Position numbers and translations under genes: made by a program. 64,000 bases of DNA from NCBI GenBank assembly GCA_964404765.1, contig CAYOLL010000002.1:30122-94121 (forward strand). Direction: 5' to 3'. The notes under the pieces were generated by a model. The model did not search any database. It was given only the letters and a program-made list of their open reading frames with translations, and was not told where the DNA came from. This DNA is from CAYOLL01 sp964404765 [NCBI: uncultured Gemmatimonadota bacterium] (GTDB lineage Bacteria > 4572-55). Shown here piece by piece: positions 25,135 through 35,500 of the stretch (positions within the stretch are counted from its first letter, which is position 1; the number at the start of each line of letters is the position of its first letter).

Positions 25135-26336
25135 AAATCCGATTGTCCGACCGTGTCAACACGGTGCCGCCGTCAGAAACGATGGCCATTACCAACAAAG
25201 CTAAAGCCATGCGTAAGCAAGGGTTAGACGTGATTATGATGAGCGCCGGCGAGCCGGATTTTGACACGCCGGAGCATATTAAAGAAGCGGCGCGCCAGGC
25301 GATGGCCAAAGGCTACACCAAATATACGCCTTCTTATGGTATCCCGGAGCTGCGCCAGGCGATCTGCGATAAATTCAAGAAAGATAACAACTTAATCTTT
25401 AAGCCGGAAGAAACGATTGTCAACAGCGGGGCCAAACAATCCATCTACAACCTGATCATGACGCTGATCAATCCCGGCGATGACGTTATCGTGCCTGCGC
25501 CGTATTGGGTCAGCTATACCTCGATGGTCATGCTGGCCGGCGGCCATTCGGTCATCGTCAATTCCGATATTCACTCGGATTTTAAAATCACTCCGGCGCA
25601 ATTGGCAGCGGCGATTACGCCCAAAACCAAGCTGATGATTTTCTGCAGCCCCAGCAATCCAACCGGCAGCGTCTACACGCGTGATGAAATCAAAGCGCTG
25701 GCGGACGTATTGCTAAAACATCCGCATGTTTACGTGATTTCCGACGAAATCTATGAATGCATTGTTTATGACGACCATCGGCATTTTAGCATGTTGGAAA
25801 TTGCGCCGGATTTGCGGGAACGCTTTATCCTGTGCAACGGCGTATCCAAATCCTGGTCCATGACCGGCTGGCGTATTGGTTATGCCGCCGCGCCGGTGGA
25901 AATCATCGAAGGCATGAATAAGATTCAAAGCCAGAGCACATCGCATCCCGATTCAATTGCCCAATGGGCCGCCGTGACCGCCATGACCGGTCCAACCGAC
26001 GAACAGCAAAAAATGGTGCGCGCTTTTCAAGAGCGGCGCAATTACATCGTCGAGCGAATGCGCGGCATGGACGGCTGGCAAATTAACAAGCCGCAGGGGG
26101 CGTTTTATGTCTTCCCCAGCGTAGAAAAGCTGCTGGGCCGGACAACGGTAAAAGGCCAGAAGATCGCCACCTCCAACGACTTAAACGACTATTTGCTGGA
26201 TGAACACCTGGTGGCCGGCGTACCGGGCGAAGCGTTTGGCGCGGATGGTTATATTCGTTTCTCCTATGCCACGTCCATGGAAAACATCCAAAAGGCGCTG
26301 GATCGTATTGAAAAGGCGACCGCCGCTTTGCGTTAA
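25131..26336 (+). CDS. Aspartate/aromatic aminotransferase, class I (fold type I)
   Basis: This 401-residue PLP aminotransferase of the bacterial aspartate aminotransferase Ib type has MSAGEPDFDTPEHIKEAA, the PLP lysine in NGVSKSWSMTGWRIGYAA (about residue 240), SNPTGSVYTRDEI, and the substrate arginine near GYIRFSYATS at the C-terminus. It probably interconverts aspartate and oxaloacetate. Start and accD stop share ATGA, so translation is coupled. Confidence 0.9.
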   Translation: MKIRLSDRVNTVPPSETMAITNKAKAMRKQGLDVIMMSAGEPDFDTPEHIKEAARQAMAKGYTKYTPSYGIPELRQAICDKFKKDNNLIFKPEETIVNSGAKQSIYNLIMTLINPGDDVIVPAPYWVSYTSMVMLAGGHSVIVNSDIHSDFKITPAQLAAAITPKTKLMIFCSPSNPTGSVYTRDEIKALADVLLKHPHVYVISDEIYECIVYDDHRHFSMLEIAPDLRERFILCNGVSKSWSMTGWRIGYAAAPVEIIEGMNKIQSQSTSHPDSIAQWAAVTAMTGPTDEQQKMVRAFQERRNYIVERMRGMDGWQINKPQGAFYVFPSVEKLLGRTTVKGQKIATSNDLNDYLLDEHLVAGVPGEAFGADGYIRFSYATSMENIQKALDRIEKATAALR

Positions 26337-26412
26337 GCGTATCAATCCGCCAGGCAAGATTGACCTGCGCGTTATACTTTCTTCATTATTCACCAACTAA
26401 AGAAGGTAGCTT

Positions 26413-26567
26413 ATGCCGGAAAAGAAAATCAAAAAGCGAAAGCAAATAGCACGGTGGTAACTGAAGGTTTTGAGCAGATCGATGCCTACTTTAAAGCGAT
26501 TGGTTTTGACCCGCAGAAAATAGCTCTTAAAAGTGATTTGGATGACTTCAATCATCAATCGGTCTGA
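26413..26567 (+). pseudogene. Small frameshifted ORF (about 51 codons)
   Basis: ATG at 26413 with GAAGG upstream reads MPEKKIKKRKQIARW and stops at 26458. Adding one base in the A-run at 26431-26435 gives a smooth 51-residue protein, MPEKKIKKAKANSTVV followed by TEGFEQIDAYFKAIGFDPQK, that ends at the TGA at 26565. A single-base deletion, a sequencing indel or -1 frameshifting on C-AAA-AAG would each explain it. It ends overlapping the 3' end of the opposite-strand gene by 13 bases. Confidence 0.4.
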
Positions 26568-28501
26568 TCTGTCCTGGGACTATTCAGGCCGAAAGCGCGC
26601 CAATCCTGCATTGCGCCGGAGGACATCATATCGTGCGCGAGTTTGCGTAATTCATCGGCATCTAACTTAGGTAACTGCTGGATAATGCTTTTGTCGGCAT
26701 TTATCTCCGGATATTGGCGGGGGTTGGCGGCGATACGCCGAACCAGTTCGGTAAACACCTGGCGATTAGCTTGCCCGTGGGCGGTTTTTGCGCCAATGTC
26801 CGGCGTCATTAATTCCGACAGGGTCAAAAAAGGGAATTCGCTATGGTAGATTTCACTGAGCTTGGCGCGCATTTCCAACAACGGCGCAGCCGTCAAGTCC
26901 GTAAAGATGCGGTCAATGGCGTGCTGGCCCTCATGCTGAAAAACGCCGGCCACCGTGAGTTTTTGGCTAAGCTGCTTGACAAATTCAAAATGCCGCTCGG
27001 TTTCATCTGCAAACTGCCGTTTTGTCTCGACGTTCCAAATCTCCAACTCCTTGAATCGCAATGTGTTTTGCAACTGTCGCGAATAAAAAATATCAGCCGG
27101 CATTTTCGAGGTAGCAATTTCAATTTCGTGGGCTTCCTGTTCAACGCGCTGCCGCGAAATCGGATCTGCCATAATCCACCAGTCGCGCACAGCCCGCAAG
27201 CTATACGGCGGACGCACCTGATAAACCGTGTAAATATCTTCGGGACTACTGATGCCCCCATGTTGGGTTTGATATTGCCAGGCCCAACTGCCGAAGCCAT
27301 TGCTGACCATATAATCCAGATAAATGGCCCGCACTTTTGCTTCGCGCCCCCATAGCTTTACCTGCCGCGTTTCGTCTGCTACAATGTGACCAAAGTGACA
27401 ATCATACACGCCGTCGGTAAAGCCGAGCATAAGCACGCCTTTATATTCGGCGCGAATTTTAGTCGTGAACCGCTGAAAGTACAGTTCATCAAAACGATAG
27501 GGCGGCTGGCCTAAGTCCGGGAATAGACGGGCAGCTTGAACCAACACATCCCAAACCTCGCGCTGAAACAAATGATCGTTGCCTTTCCCATTGACGATCC
27601 GAAAATAGTGGGCATCGGCAATCGCCTTCATATTGTCCATAAACTGGATGTATAGCTGCAAACGGCTCCATTGTTGACGGACTTTGAGTGCCCGGGGGTC
27701 TTGTTGAATCGCTTTTTCCAGTACCAGGCGGGCTTCGCGAAAGAGCATCAGGCGTGTGTAAACGTCCGCCAACTGCAGATAGACCGAAACGTTTTCCGGA
27801 TCAAGTTCGACCGCGCGGATGGCGCTGCTAAGCGCTTCATATTGGTCGGCCAAAAATGCCGGGGCCATGGCCGGATCAAGCTGCATCTGGTCAAGCTGCC
27901 AGATTTGGAGCGCGTGGCGATAGGCGCCGGTTTGCACCAACAGTTCGTGCAGCAGTCGATTGGCCGGATAATAGTAAGGTTCGCGGGCGATGACGGCGGC
28001 TTCCAAAGTTTCAATGGCGGCATCGATTTGGCGGGCCTCGGCCTGCGCCCGGGCTAAGTGGAAAGTATATTCGTAGGAGAAAGGCGGCTTAAGCAGGATG
28101 GCTTGTTGAAAGTGGGCGATGGCTGCGGTAAAATCTTTTTGCTCCTGGTAGATTTGGCCAAGCAGCAAATGGTTTTCCGGATTGTCTTTATCGAGATGCA
28201 GCGCGCGGCGGGCATAATCTAAGGCCGTATCGTAATCCCGGCGGTAATAGGCGTAAAAATTAGCCAGCTTATGGCAGCTTACGCCGTCTTTGGGGGAAAT
28301 CCGCAATGCCCGCTGCAACTGGCCGATGGCCTCGTCAATTTGGTGACGATAGTAGGCGACGTCGGCCTGATAATGATGATAGCTCAACGACTTCTTTTGA
28401 CCATGCAGAGTCAAACAGCCGGCGGTGTATATCCATAAAATCAGAATGAAAACGATATGTTTAAATCGACTGTGCTTTTTCAAGAAAGTTGACCATATCA
28501 C
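26555..28501 (-). CDS. TPR lipoprotein with C-terminal HExxH motif
   Basis: This 648-residue protein starts with a membrane segment ending in a TAGC lipobox (Cys at about residue 29), so it is a lipoprotein. Residues about 40-280 are tetratricopeptide repeats (ALDYARRALHLDKDNPENHL, LLGQIYQEQKDFTAAIAHFQ). The C-terminal 350 residues are not a family I recognise. They include VFQHEGQHAIDRIF near residue 545, a match to the HExxH zinc-protease motif, followed by a Glu in LLEMRAKLSE that could be the third ligand. A TPR-scaffolded envelope metalloprotease is a reasonable hypothesis. Confidence 0.7.
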   Translation of the reverse strand: MIWSTFLKKHSRFKHIVFILILWIYTAGCLTLHGQKKSLSYHHYQADVAYYRHQIDEAIGQLQRALRISPKDGVSCHKLANFYAYYRRDYDTALDYARRALHLDKDNPENHLLLGQIYQEQKDFTAAIAHFQQAILLKPPFSYEYTFHLARAQAEARQIDAAIETLEAAVIAREPYYYPANRLLHELLVQTGAYRHALQIWQLDQMQLDPAMAPAFLADQYEALSSAIRAVELDPENVSVYLQLADVYTRLMLFREARLVLEKAIQQDPRALKVRQQWSRLQLYIQFMDNMKAIADAHYFRIVNGKGNDHLFQREVWDVLVQAARLFPDLGQPPYRFDELYFQRFTTKIRAEYKGVLMLGFTDGVYDCHFGHIVADETRQVKLWGREAKVRAIYLDYMVSNGFGSWAWQYQTQHGGISSPEDIYTVYQVRPPYSLRAVRDWWIMADPISRQRVEQEAHEIEIATSKMPADIFYSRQLQNTLRFKELEIWNVETKRQFADETERHFEFVKQLSQKLTVAGVFQHEGQHAIDRIFTDLTAAPLLEMRAKLSEIYHSEFPFLTLSELMTPDIGAKTAHGQANRQVFTELVRRIAANPRQYPEINADKSIIQQLPKLDADELRKLAHDMMSSGAMQDWRAFGLNSPRTDQTD

Positions 28502-28518
28502 GCTATTCAGTAAAGTCT

Positions 28519-28567
28519 AAAAATAGAACACGGATGACACGGAAAGCGCACGGATTTACACGGATAA
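28519..28567. repeat. CACGGA-type repeat fragment
   Basis: AACACGGATGACACGGA and CACGGATTTACACGGAT repeat the CACGGA motif in direct orientation. It looks like one half of the palindromic family seen at 21674-21756 and 35981-36091. Confidence 0.45.
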
Positions 28568-28585
28568 AGCTTTTTTAACGTTAAT

Positions 28586-28903
28586 TCATGCGGGGCACAA
28601 AGCGGCGTGATTTCGGTTTCCCAACCATTTTTTGAGTGAGGTTGAACTCTCGCCCGAACGCCGTCCGGCCAGAATTCCGGCAACAGTCAAATCCTCGTCC
28701 AAATCCGGCCAATGAATGTACGCACCGTCGCCGATGATCCGATAATTGTCGCGCTCTTGCGGTGTGCCGTGCCATAAGCGCGGATACCACATCAATGGCG
28801 CAATGATCGTCCGACCGTCGGTCAAGTCGATTTGCAATGCGTCATCGCTGATCTGAACTTGCCGGGCGTGCGCGTCTTGGATTTCATTGATTAAAGAACT
28901 CAT
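28586..28903 (-). CDS. DUF2442 protein (putative antitoxin partner)
   Basis: This 105-residue protein has the DUF2442 core: VQISDDALQIDLTDGRTIIA, then PLMWYPRLWHGTPQERDNYR and IIGDGAYIHWPDLDEDLTVA. DUF2442 genes are found beside DUF4160 genes in pairs that behave like toxin-antitoxin or regulatory modules. Here the DUF4160 gene lies directly upstream and overlaps by 20 bases, but it is broken. After the DUF2442 core the C-terminal 25 residues are a basic tail. Confidence 0.8.
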   Translation of the reverse strand: MSSLINEIQDAHARQVQISDDALQIDLTDGRTIIAPLMWYPRLWHGTPQERDNYRIIGDGAYIHWPDLDEDLTVAGILAGRRSGESSTSLKKWLGNRNHAALCPA

Positions 28904-29127
28904 CCCACTTCTCCAGAAAATTTTCCTGATGCTCTTCGATCAAGCGGGCGATTTTATTCAGTTCATTCCGGCTAAAACCACCCGCATTTTGCAGCACAAT
29001 TGGATCAAGCCAGAATTTTGCCACCCTATTTTCTATTTTCGCGTTGGACGTGAATGTGGGCCGGTTCGCCTTTATCCAATGCGACAAAGAAAAAGCGATA
29101 CGGCCCAAGTTTCATCACGGTTGGCAT
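28884..29127 (-). pseudogene. DUF4160 gene inactivated by a 7-bp tandem duplication
   Basis: From ATG 29127 the frame reads MPTVMKLGPYRFFFVALDKG and then EPAHIHVQREN, the normal DUF4160 opening, and then hits TAG. The rest of the family (VAKFWLDPIVLQNAGGFS, then LEKWDEFFNQ) continues in another frame to 28884. On the plus strand CTATTTT occurs twice in tandem at 29026-29032 and 29033-29039. Removing one copy joins the halves perfectly (REN-RVAKFW). The lesion looks recent because both halves are otherwise intact. Confidence 0.82.
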
Positions 29128-29198
29128 TGCTCAATCCTTAAACTTAAAGCCATCAAATCCACAAAGTTCAACTTTGCAACATTTCCTGATACCTTCAA

Positions 29199-29672
29199 TC
29201 AATTGAGGTTACCTTTTGGCAGCGTTTTGGAAAAATGGTCGTCCAACTTATCCAAAACGGCCAATCCTTTTGTTCGAGAGCCTTTTGCCGCTAAAGCACG
29301 GAATCGAACTTCCGCGACGTGCGCCTTTAACATTGTCGGTGAAACGTCTACGCCGGTGGCTTCGGCCCAGACTAAAGCTTCCAGTTCGCGGGCTTCGTCG
29401 TTGGCCATCTGGCGATAAGCCGCTTCGAGATTGAGGTCTATGGGCGAATCCGGGGTGACAAACGATTTTGTTTTCAAGCCTAAGGCATCCGCCAATTCCG
29501 GGTTTTGACGAACATCTTCGTCCAGAAGGATGTAACGCGCCACGGCTAAACGGTCTTTCTTCGGCAGGGCGCAAAACACCCGGTAAAAGGCTTCAGCCGT
29601 GTTCGTTGTTGCAACCTTCCGTACAGGTTTTTTACGACTTAGCAGTATTGGTGATGCGGATGATTGATTCAT
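29199..29672 (-). CDS. Hypothetical protein, possible antitoxin-like
   Basis: This 157-residue soluble protein is not one I recognise. The segment TAEAFYRVFCALPKKDRLAV (about residues 25-44) resembles short helical modules of antitoxin-like proteins. The C-terminus (VRFRALAAKGSRTKGLAVLD) is basic and helical. AAGGAAGACTTT precedes the start. It lies between the DUF2442/DUF4160 pair and aceE on the same strand, with a 71-base gap to the DUF4160 pseudogene, and may be accessory. Confidence 0.5.
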   Translation of the reverse strand: MNQSSASPILLSRKKPVRKVATTNTAEAFYRVFCALPKKDRLAVARYILLDEDVRQNPELADALGLKTKSFVTPDSPIDLNLEAAYRQMANDEARELEALVWAEATGVDVSPTMLKAHVAEVRFRALAAKGSRTKGLAVLDKLDDHFSKTLPKGNLN

Positions 29673-29710
29673 AGAAAGTCTTCCTTAAAATTGAGTTCAC
29701 AAACAATAAC

Positions 29711-32392
29711 CTATACCAACGGCGGATACGGCTTCTCCCCATCCACGCCCAACTCCGCCATTGCCGCGGCGGCGGCGGAACGCTCCATTTTCCCTTGCGC
29801 GGCCAATGTCGACAGGGTAGCGGCCACAATATGCTTGGCGTCCACCTCAAAAAAGTCGCGCAGAGCCTCGCGGGTTTCGCTGCGGCCAAAGCCGTCGGTG
29901 CCCAGCGAAGTCAGCGGGGCGGGCAGCCACTTGGCGATCATATCCGGCAAGGCTTTGACATAGTCGGATGCGGCGACGTACACGCCGTCAACACCGGACA
30001 GCGTCTTTTGCAGCCAGGATTGGCGCGCCGGCTGATCGGGATGGAGCAAATTCCAGCGCTCGGTTTCGTCGGCATTGCGATAGAGTTCCTTGTAGCTGGT
30101 CACGCTCCAGACGGTCGCCGCTACGCCGTATTTTTCTTCCAGAATTTGCTGGGCCTTCAACACTTCGTTCATAATGGCGCCGCTGCCGAACAAGTTGGCT
30201 TTTGGTCCGTTTGGACGAACGGACTCTCTGTATTTATACAGGCCGCGCAGTACGCCTTCTTCGCAGCCTTTGAGCGCAGTTGGCTGCACATAATCTTCAT
30301 TCATCACCGTAATATAATAGAAGATGTTTTCCTGCTTCTCAAACATGCGATAAATGCCATCGCGGATAATCAGCGTCAGTTCAAAGCCGAAGGCGGGATC
30401 GTAGCATAGCATGTTCGGCACGGGATGGCCGAGCAAGTGGCTGTGGCCGTCTTCGTGCTGCAGGCCTTCGCCGTTCAACGTCGTGCGGCCGGACGTGCCG
30501 CCCAGCAAAAAGCCACGGGCGCAGCAATCGCCGGCGGCCCAAACCAAATCGCCAATGCGCTGTAAACCAAACATGGAGTAGAAGATATAGAACGGCATCA
30601 TGCTGATCCCGTATGTCGAATAGGCCGTGCCTGCGGCAATAAATGATGACAGCGAGCCGGCTTCGGTAATGCCTTCTTCCAAAATCTGGCCGTCGGTGGC
30701 TTCTTTGTAATAGAGCAAGGTATCGGCGTCCACCGGCTCGTAGGTCTGGCCGACGTGCGAGTAAATGCCGCATTGCCGGAACAGCGATTCCATACCAAAG
30801 GTGCGGGCTTCGTCGGGCACAATCGGCACGATAAACTTGCCGAGTTCTTTGTCCTTCAACAACTTGGCCAAAATCCGCACAAAAACCATAGTGGTGGAGA
30901 CTTCGCGGTTGCCGCTGCCGTCCAAAAACTCCTGGAAGACTTCGATTGGCGGTGTTTTGTGCGGTTCGGCAATCGCAATACGACTTGGCACATAACCGCC
31001 CAGTTGCTTGCGGCGTTCGCGGATATATTGAATTTCCGGACTGTTATCTGCCGGCTTATAAAAAGGTGCGGCGGCAATCTGTTCATCAGAGATTGGAATG
31101 CTGAAGCGGGTGCGGAACTCGCGCATTTCATCTTCGTTCAGCTTCTTTTGTTGATGGGTGATGTTTTTGCCTTCGCCGGCTTCGCCCATGCCGTAGCCTT
31201 TGATGGTGCGGGCCAGGATAACAGTGGGGCTGCCGACGTTGTCGATGGCCGCTTTGTAAGCAGCGTACACTTTTTCGGGATCGTGTCCGCCGTAACGCAG
31301 CTTGCGCAGTTGTGAATCGGACAGATGCTCGACCAGTTTGAGCAAGCGCGGGTCGGCGCCAAAAAAGTGCTTGCGAATAAAATCGCCGTCCGACACAATG
31401 TATTTTTGAAACCAGCCGTCAACCAATTCTTCCATACGCTTGACCAGTAAACCGCCATCTTCTTTTTCCAGAATTTCGTCCCAATCATCGCCCCACAAGA
31501 CTTTAATGACATTCCAGCCGGAGCCGCGGAAGGTAGCTTCCAACTCCTGAATAATCTTGCCGTTACCGCGCACAGGGCCGTCCAGACGCTGCAAGTTGCA
31601 GTTGATGACAAAGACGAGGTTGTCCAATTTCTCACGCGAGGCTAAGCCAATGGAACCCAATGCCTCAGGCTCATCCGTTTCGCCGTCACCCAGGTAAGCA
31701 AAAACTTTTTCGCCATTTTTTTGCTTCAGACCGCGATCTTCCAGGTAGCGCATAAAACGGGCCTGATATATTGCCTGCAACGGCCCAAGACCCATTGACA
31801 CGGTTGGAAATTGCCAAAAATTCGGCATCAGCCAGGGATGCGGATAGGATGACAAACCACCACCTTCCGCCAGTTCGCGCCGGAAATTGAGCAGTTGATG
31901 CTCGGTTATCCGGCCTTCCAAAAAGGCGCGGGCATATATGCCGGGTGAGGCATGGCCCTGAAAGTAGACCAGATCACCATGATAGTTTTCGCTGCGACCG
32001 CGGAAAATATGGTTAAAAGCGACTTCGTAGAGCGTGGCCGCCGAGGCGTAGGTGGAGATATGGCCGCCGATACCAGGCGTGCGTTTGTTACCGCCCACGA
32101 CCATGGCCATGGCGTTCCAGCGCAGGATGCTTTTAATCCGGCGTTCGGTTTCGCGATTGCCGGGGAATGACGGTTGCTTATTCCGCGGAATTGTATTAAT
32201 AAACGGCGTGTTGGCTGTAAAGGGAATTTCTACGCCGGCTTGTCGGGCATGGATATTCAGATCACGCAGCAAAGTGTTGACGCGCTCTGGCCCTTTATAG
32301 GACAACACATAGTCCAGCGAGTCCAGCCACTCGCGGGTTTCCAATTCTTCTTCGTTGGTAATGTCCTGATAATCGCGTGGGGTGTCGTTCAT
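29711..32392 (-). CDS. aceE: Pyruvate dehydrogenase E1 component, homodimeric type
   Basis: This 893-residue thiamine-diphosphate enzyme decarboxylates pyruvate and passes acetyl to E2. Visible motifs include the GDGETDEPEALGSIGLA ThDP/Mg block, FVINCNLQRLDGPVRGNGKI, RTIKGYGMGEAGEGKNITHQ and the C-terminal domain start WSVTSYKELYRNADETERWN. E. coli AceE is 887 residues, so length is normal. I start at MNDTPRDYQD (32392), eight bases after AAAAGGA; the frame is open to 32461. No aceF or lpd lies in the window, so the E2 and E3 genes must be elsewhere. Confidence 0.94.
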   Translation of the reverse strand: MNDTPRDYQDITNEEELETREWLDSLDYVLSYKGPERVNTLLRDLNIHARQAGVEIPFTANTPFINTIPRNKQPSFPGNRETERRIKSILRWNAMAMVVGGNKRTPGIGGHISTYASAATLYEVAFNHIFRGRSENYHGDLVYFQGHASPGIYARAFLEGRITEHQLLNFRRELAEGGGLSSYPHPWLMPNFWQFPTVSMGLGPLQAIYQARFMRYLEDRGLKQKNGEKVFAYLGDGETDEPEALGSIGLASREKLDNLVFVINCNLQRLDGPVRGNGKIIQELEATFRGSGWNVIKVLWGDDWDEILEKEDGGLLVKRMEELVDGWFQKYIVSDGDFIRKHFFGADPRLLKLVEHLSDSQLRKLRYGGHDPEKVYAAYKAAIDNVGSPTVILARTIKGYGMGEAGEGKNITHQQKKLNEDEMREFRTRFSIPISDEQIAAAPFYKPADNSPEIQYIRERRKQLGGYVPSRIAIAEPHKTPPIEVFQEFLDGSGNREVSTTMVFVRILAKLLKDKELGKFIVPIVPDEARTFGMESLFRQCGIYSHVGQTYEPVDADTLLYYKEATDGQILEEGITEAGSLSSFIAAGTAYSTYGISMMPFYIFYSMFGLQRIGDLVWAAGDCCARGFLLGGTSGRTTLNGEGLQHEDGHSHLLGHPVPNMLCYDPAFGFELTLIIRDGIYRMFEKQENIFYYITVMNEDYVQPTALKGCEEGVLRGLYKYRESVRPNGPKANLFGSGAIMNEVLKAQQILEEKYGVAATVWSVTSYKELYRNADETERWNLLHPDQPARQSWLQKTLSGVDGVYVAASDYVKALPDMIAKWLPAPLTSLGTDGFGRSETREALRDFFEVDAKHIVAATLSTLAAQGKMERSAAAAAMAELGVDGEKPYPPLV

Positions 32393-32519
32393 AGCCTTCA
32401 TCCTTTTCGGTAATGAGTGAGGAAATAACATTGCGCGTGAAGCAAGCGTAATTCTCAGCACATCTTAAGTAAGAATAATACGCGGCACGCTCGTTCACGT
32501 CCGATTATGTATGTTGAAA

Positions 32520-35500
32520 TTATTGCAGTAGCTTTTCCAGAGCCGCATTAACTTCCGCGGCTTGCTTCCGGGTCAGACGCTCCAGTTTTAAAATTTGGCT
32601 TATCTCGTGCCGGATACGTTGTTGATGCTCGGTGTAGGCGGCGCAAACCTGCCGGGTATGTGCTTCCGTTTGCGGGACGGGCACCGGCCCGATTACGTGG
32701 CGCAACAGTACGATTTTCAAATACTCCGCTTCGCCGGCGGATTCACATTCCAGCCGATGGCCGTTGATGACCAAAACGGCTTTGTCAAAAAAGTATTCTA
32801 TGCGCGGCGTTTCAATTTCGCGAATGTCCGGCAGGATGCGGGTTTTGACCGGCCAATCGGCATGAATAAAATCATCCGGAAAACGGCGGCGCGGCTCGAT
32901 TTTTTCCAGCTCGCTTAAAACATGGGCCGCAAAGGTGTCGGCGTTGAAATTTTCGACCCGTTTGCTTTTCTTGGACGTGACCGATTGCGGCTTGACATGC
33001 ACCCGCTCGTAAACCAGGCGGCAAACTTCCCAATAGATTTCTTTGCATTCTTGCTCAGTCAAACCCAAGGCGTCGAAAATGACATCGTCCAATTGTTTAC
33101 GATCCGGCAACGGCTGTGGATCGGGCAAGGGTTTGGTTTTGTCGGCAAAGGCGGCTTTGGGCAGGCCGCATTCATGAAAGATAGACTCTATTGGGCGCTT
33201 TGACAACTTTCTGATGGCTGATTTGAGCGTCTTTATTTGGTCGTTGCTAAATGCTTTGGGATTGGGGATCATAAGTTTGGCAACTTCGTATGCCTCTGCT
33301 TTGAGTAAACCGCCACCAAAATTCACGCGACCTAATGAATTGAAGATGAGTTGAAAAACCGAACTGTTCGTCAACGCCAATAGCACACTAGAATCCGACT
33401 TGGCGTGTATTTCGTAAAAATTATTACTAAAGTATAATCCACCAGGCGTATAGTAAAAACGTACTATTTCATTGATTGCAAAATTGCAGTTTATTTTTGC
33501 CGCTTTTCTTTTGCCAAGATCATACCACTTTTTTCTTGCGCTGCATGTTGGGCGCAAATGAAGATTTCTTGCTTCGCCCTCTTCAATGTATCGCAGAATA
33601 TTTAACCCGAGTAATTCTTCTTTCGTTTTATGGCACATCAACAATTTATATTTCAACTCGGCTGGATAGATTAAAAGCAGACTGCTTTCACGGGCATTTT
33701 TCACTGCCGGAACAAGAAACTCGTCTTCAATACCCCATGCCTTGGCGACGTCATCAGCAAGAAAGAAAAAATCATTATCACCGGTCTTGATCCCAAATCG
33801 CACATTTGCAACTGACCCAAGCGGTACCAACAAGTCCTTTTTTCCGGCTATTTCCAAAACTTTAAAGTAAATATCCGGCGCTCGCAGATATTTACTCCCC
33901 CATTTGCTGCCAGCGTAAGTCTGACCATGCATTCCTTCCTCGTACAATTTCTTTTGCTGAACCAGCACAACGCGAATCTGGTCATCCTCATAGAAAGAAT
34001 GGCGCTGTTCGATCCGTTGTATCAACCGATCCACATCCTGCCAGCGCAGATCGTCTTCTTTATGGGGCGGGCAGTTTGGAATCAAATCCTCAAAACGTGT
34101 CTTTAGGCTCACAAACCTGACGGTATTTTCATCACGCTCTTTTTGGTCGCGGCAGCGTTCGATAATTGTAATCACGCTATTGACATCGGCGGCGGCAAAA
34201 TCCCGTTCCGCAGGCGAAGCGATAATGGCAATGATTTTAAAATGTTGACACAGATAATGTTGCAACGACGCGCCATAACGCACATCCAGCCAGCTATTGG
34301 ATGTAATGTAGCCCAGTCGTCCGCCTTCTTTTAAAAAAGCGGCGCTGTGCAGAAAGAAGTAAACATAGATATCGGCCTGCTTGTTGATGGCCGTATTGAC
34401 GCCCCATTCCATATTCAGGGTCGCGGCTAATTTTTCCTTATCGTCAATCAATTCCTGCCGGATGTAGGGCGGGTTGCCGACCGTGGCGTCAAATTCGGGA
34501 ATAGCGACTTCGACGGTATCCTTGCCGGAAATATCTTCGAAGCGATACTTGATGCCGGTATGCTTGCGAACCTGAAAGAATCCGTTTTTGGGCATGATGT
34601 CAAAAGCGTCGCAATTTTGGATATAGGGAAAATTCTCTTTTTCGGATAGGTCAAGCATAGCCAAGTTCATCATGGCCAGATGGGACGGGAATTTGGCAAT
34701 ATCACAGCCCCAAAGTTGTTCTAACAATTGCTTATGCGAGCAGCTTTGACCAGCCAGATATTTTAAACGCGAATAACTGCGGACTAAAAACGTTCCCGCC
34801 CCGCAGCTCCAATCCGAAATAATGGCCTCCGCTTTGGTGACGCAAAAACCGACAATCAAATCCACCCGATTAGCCGGCGTGAAGTATTGGCCCATTTCAT
34901 GCCGGTCAGTTTCAGGAATCAGGCTCTCATAGACTCGGCCCAGAATCTCATAATTCAGGCCGGCAAAGTTGTAATTGTTCAGGTCTTTGATAAAGCGGGT
35001 CAGTTGCTCCACCGCATCGTCGGGGATACGCGCTTCGTCAAACACGGTCGCGGCGAAGATCGGCTGGTAGTCAATTTGCTTGACCTTGTCAAAGTGCTGA
35101 TTCAAATCGTGCTGAAGCTGCCGCCCGGTTTTGACGTTGACCGCAATGGGACCCAGTACATCCGGATAGTGGTTGCGGACGACGTTATAAAAGACGACCT
35201 TGTTGATGATCTGAAACACGGCCAGTCGGGCGATTTTGAAGTAAAATTCGTAGGACACATGCTCCGAACCTATCCGGTTTTCGATGGCGCTGTTCCAGCC
35301 TTGGGCGCTCACCCATCTCACCAGCTTTGCGTAGAAACCTTTGTCGGTTTCGCTCGTAATTTTGAGCGCCGAGGCAAATACCGGCGTATTGATGTCCACC
35401 AAAAAAAGCAGCTTGTAGACAAAAAAATCATCAATGGGTACGCCAATAAAACGCGCCGGCTCGCTCAGGATATGATGAAATGTCGTAAGGAATTTTTCTA

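Noticed and set aside
29795-31315. Long plus-strand frames opposite aceE
   Set aside because: They lie wholly inside a clear aceE; no ribosome site or family match.
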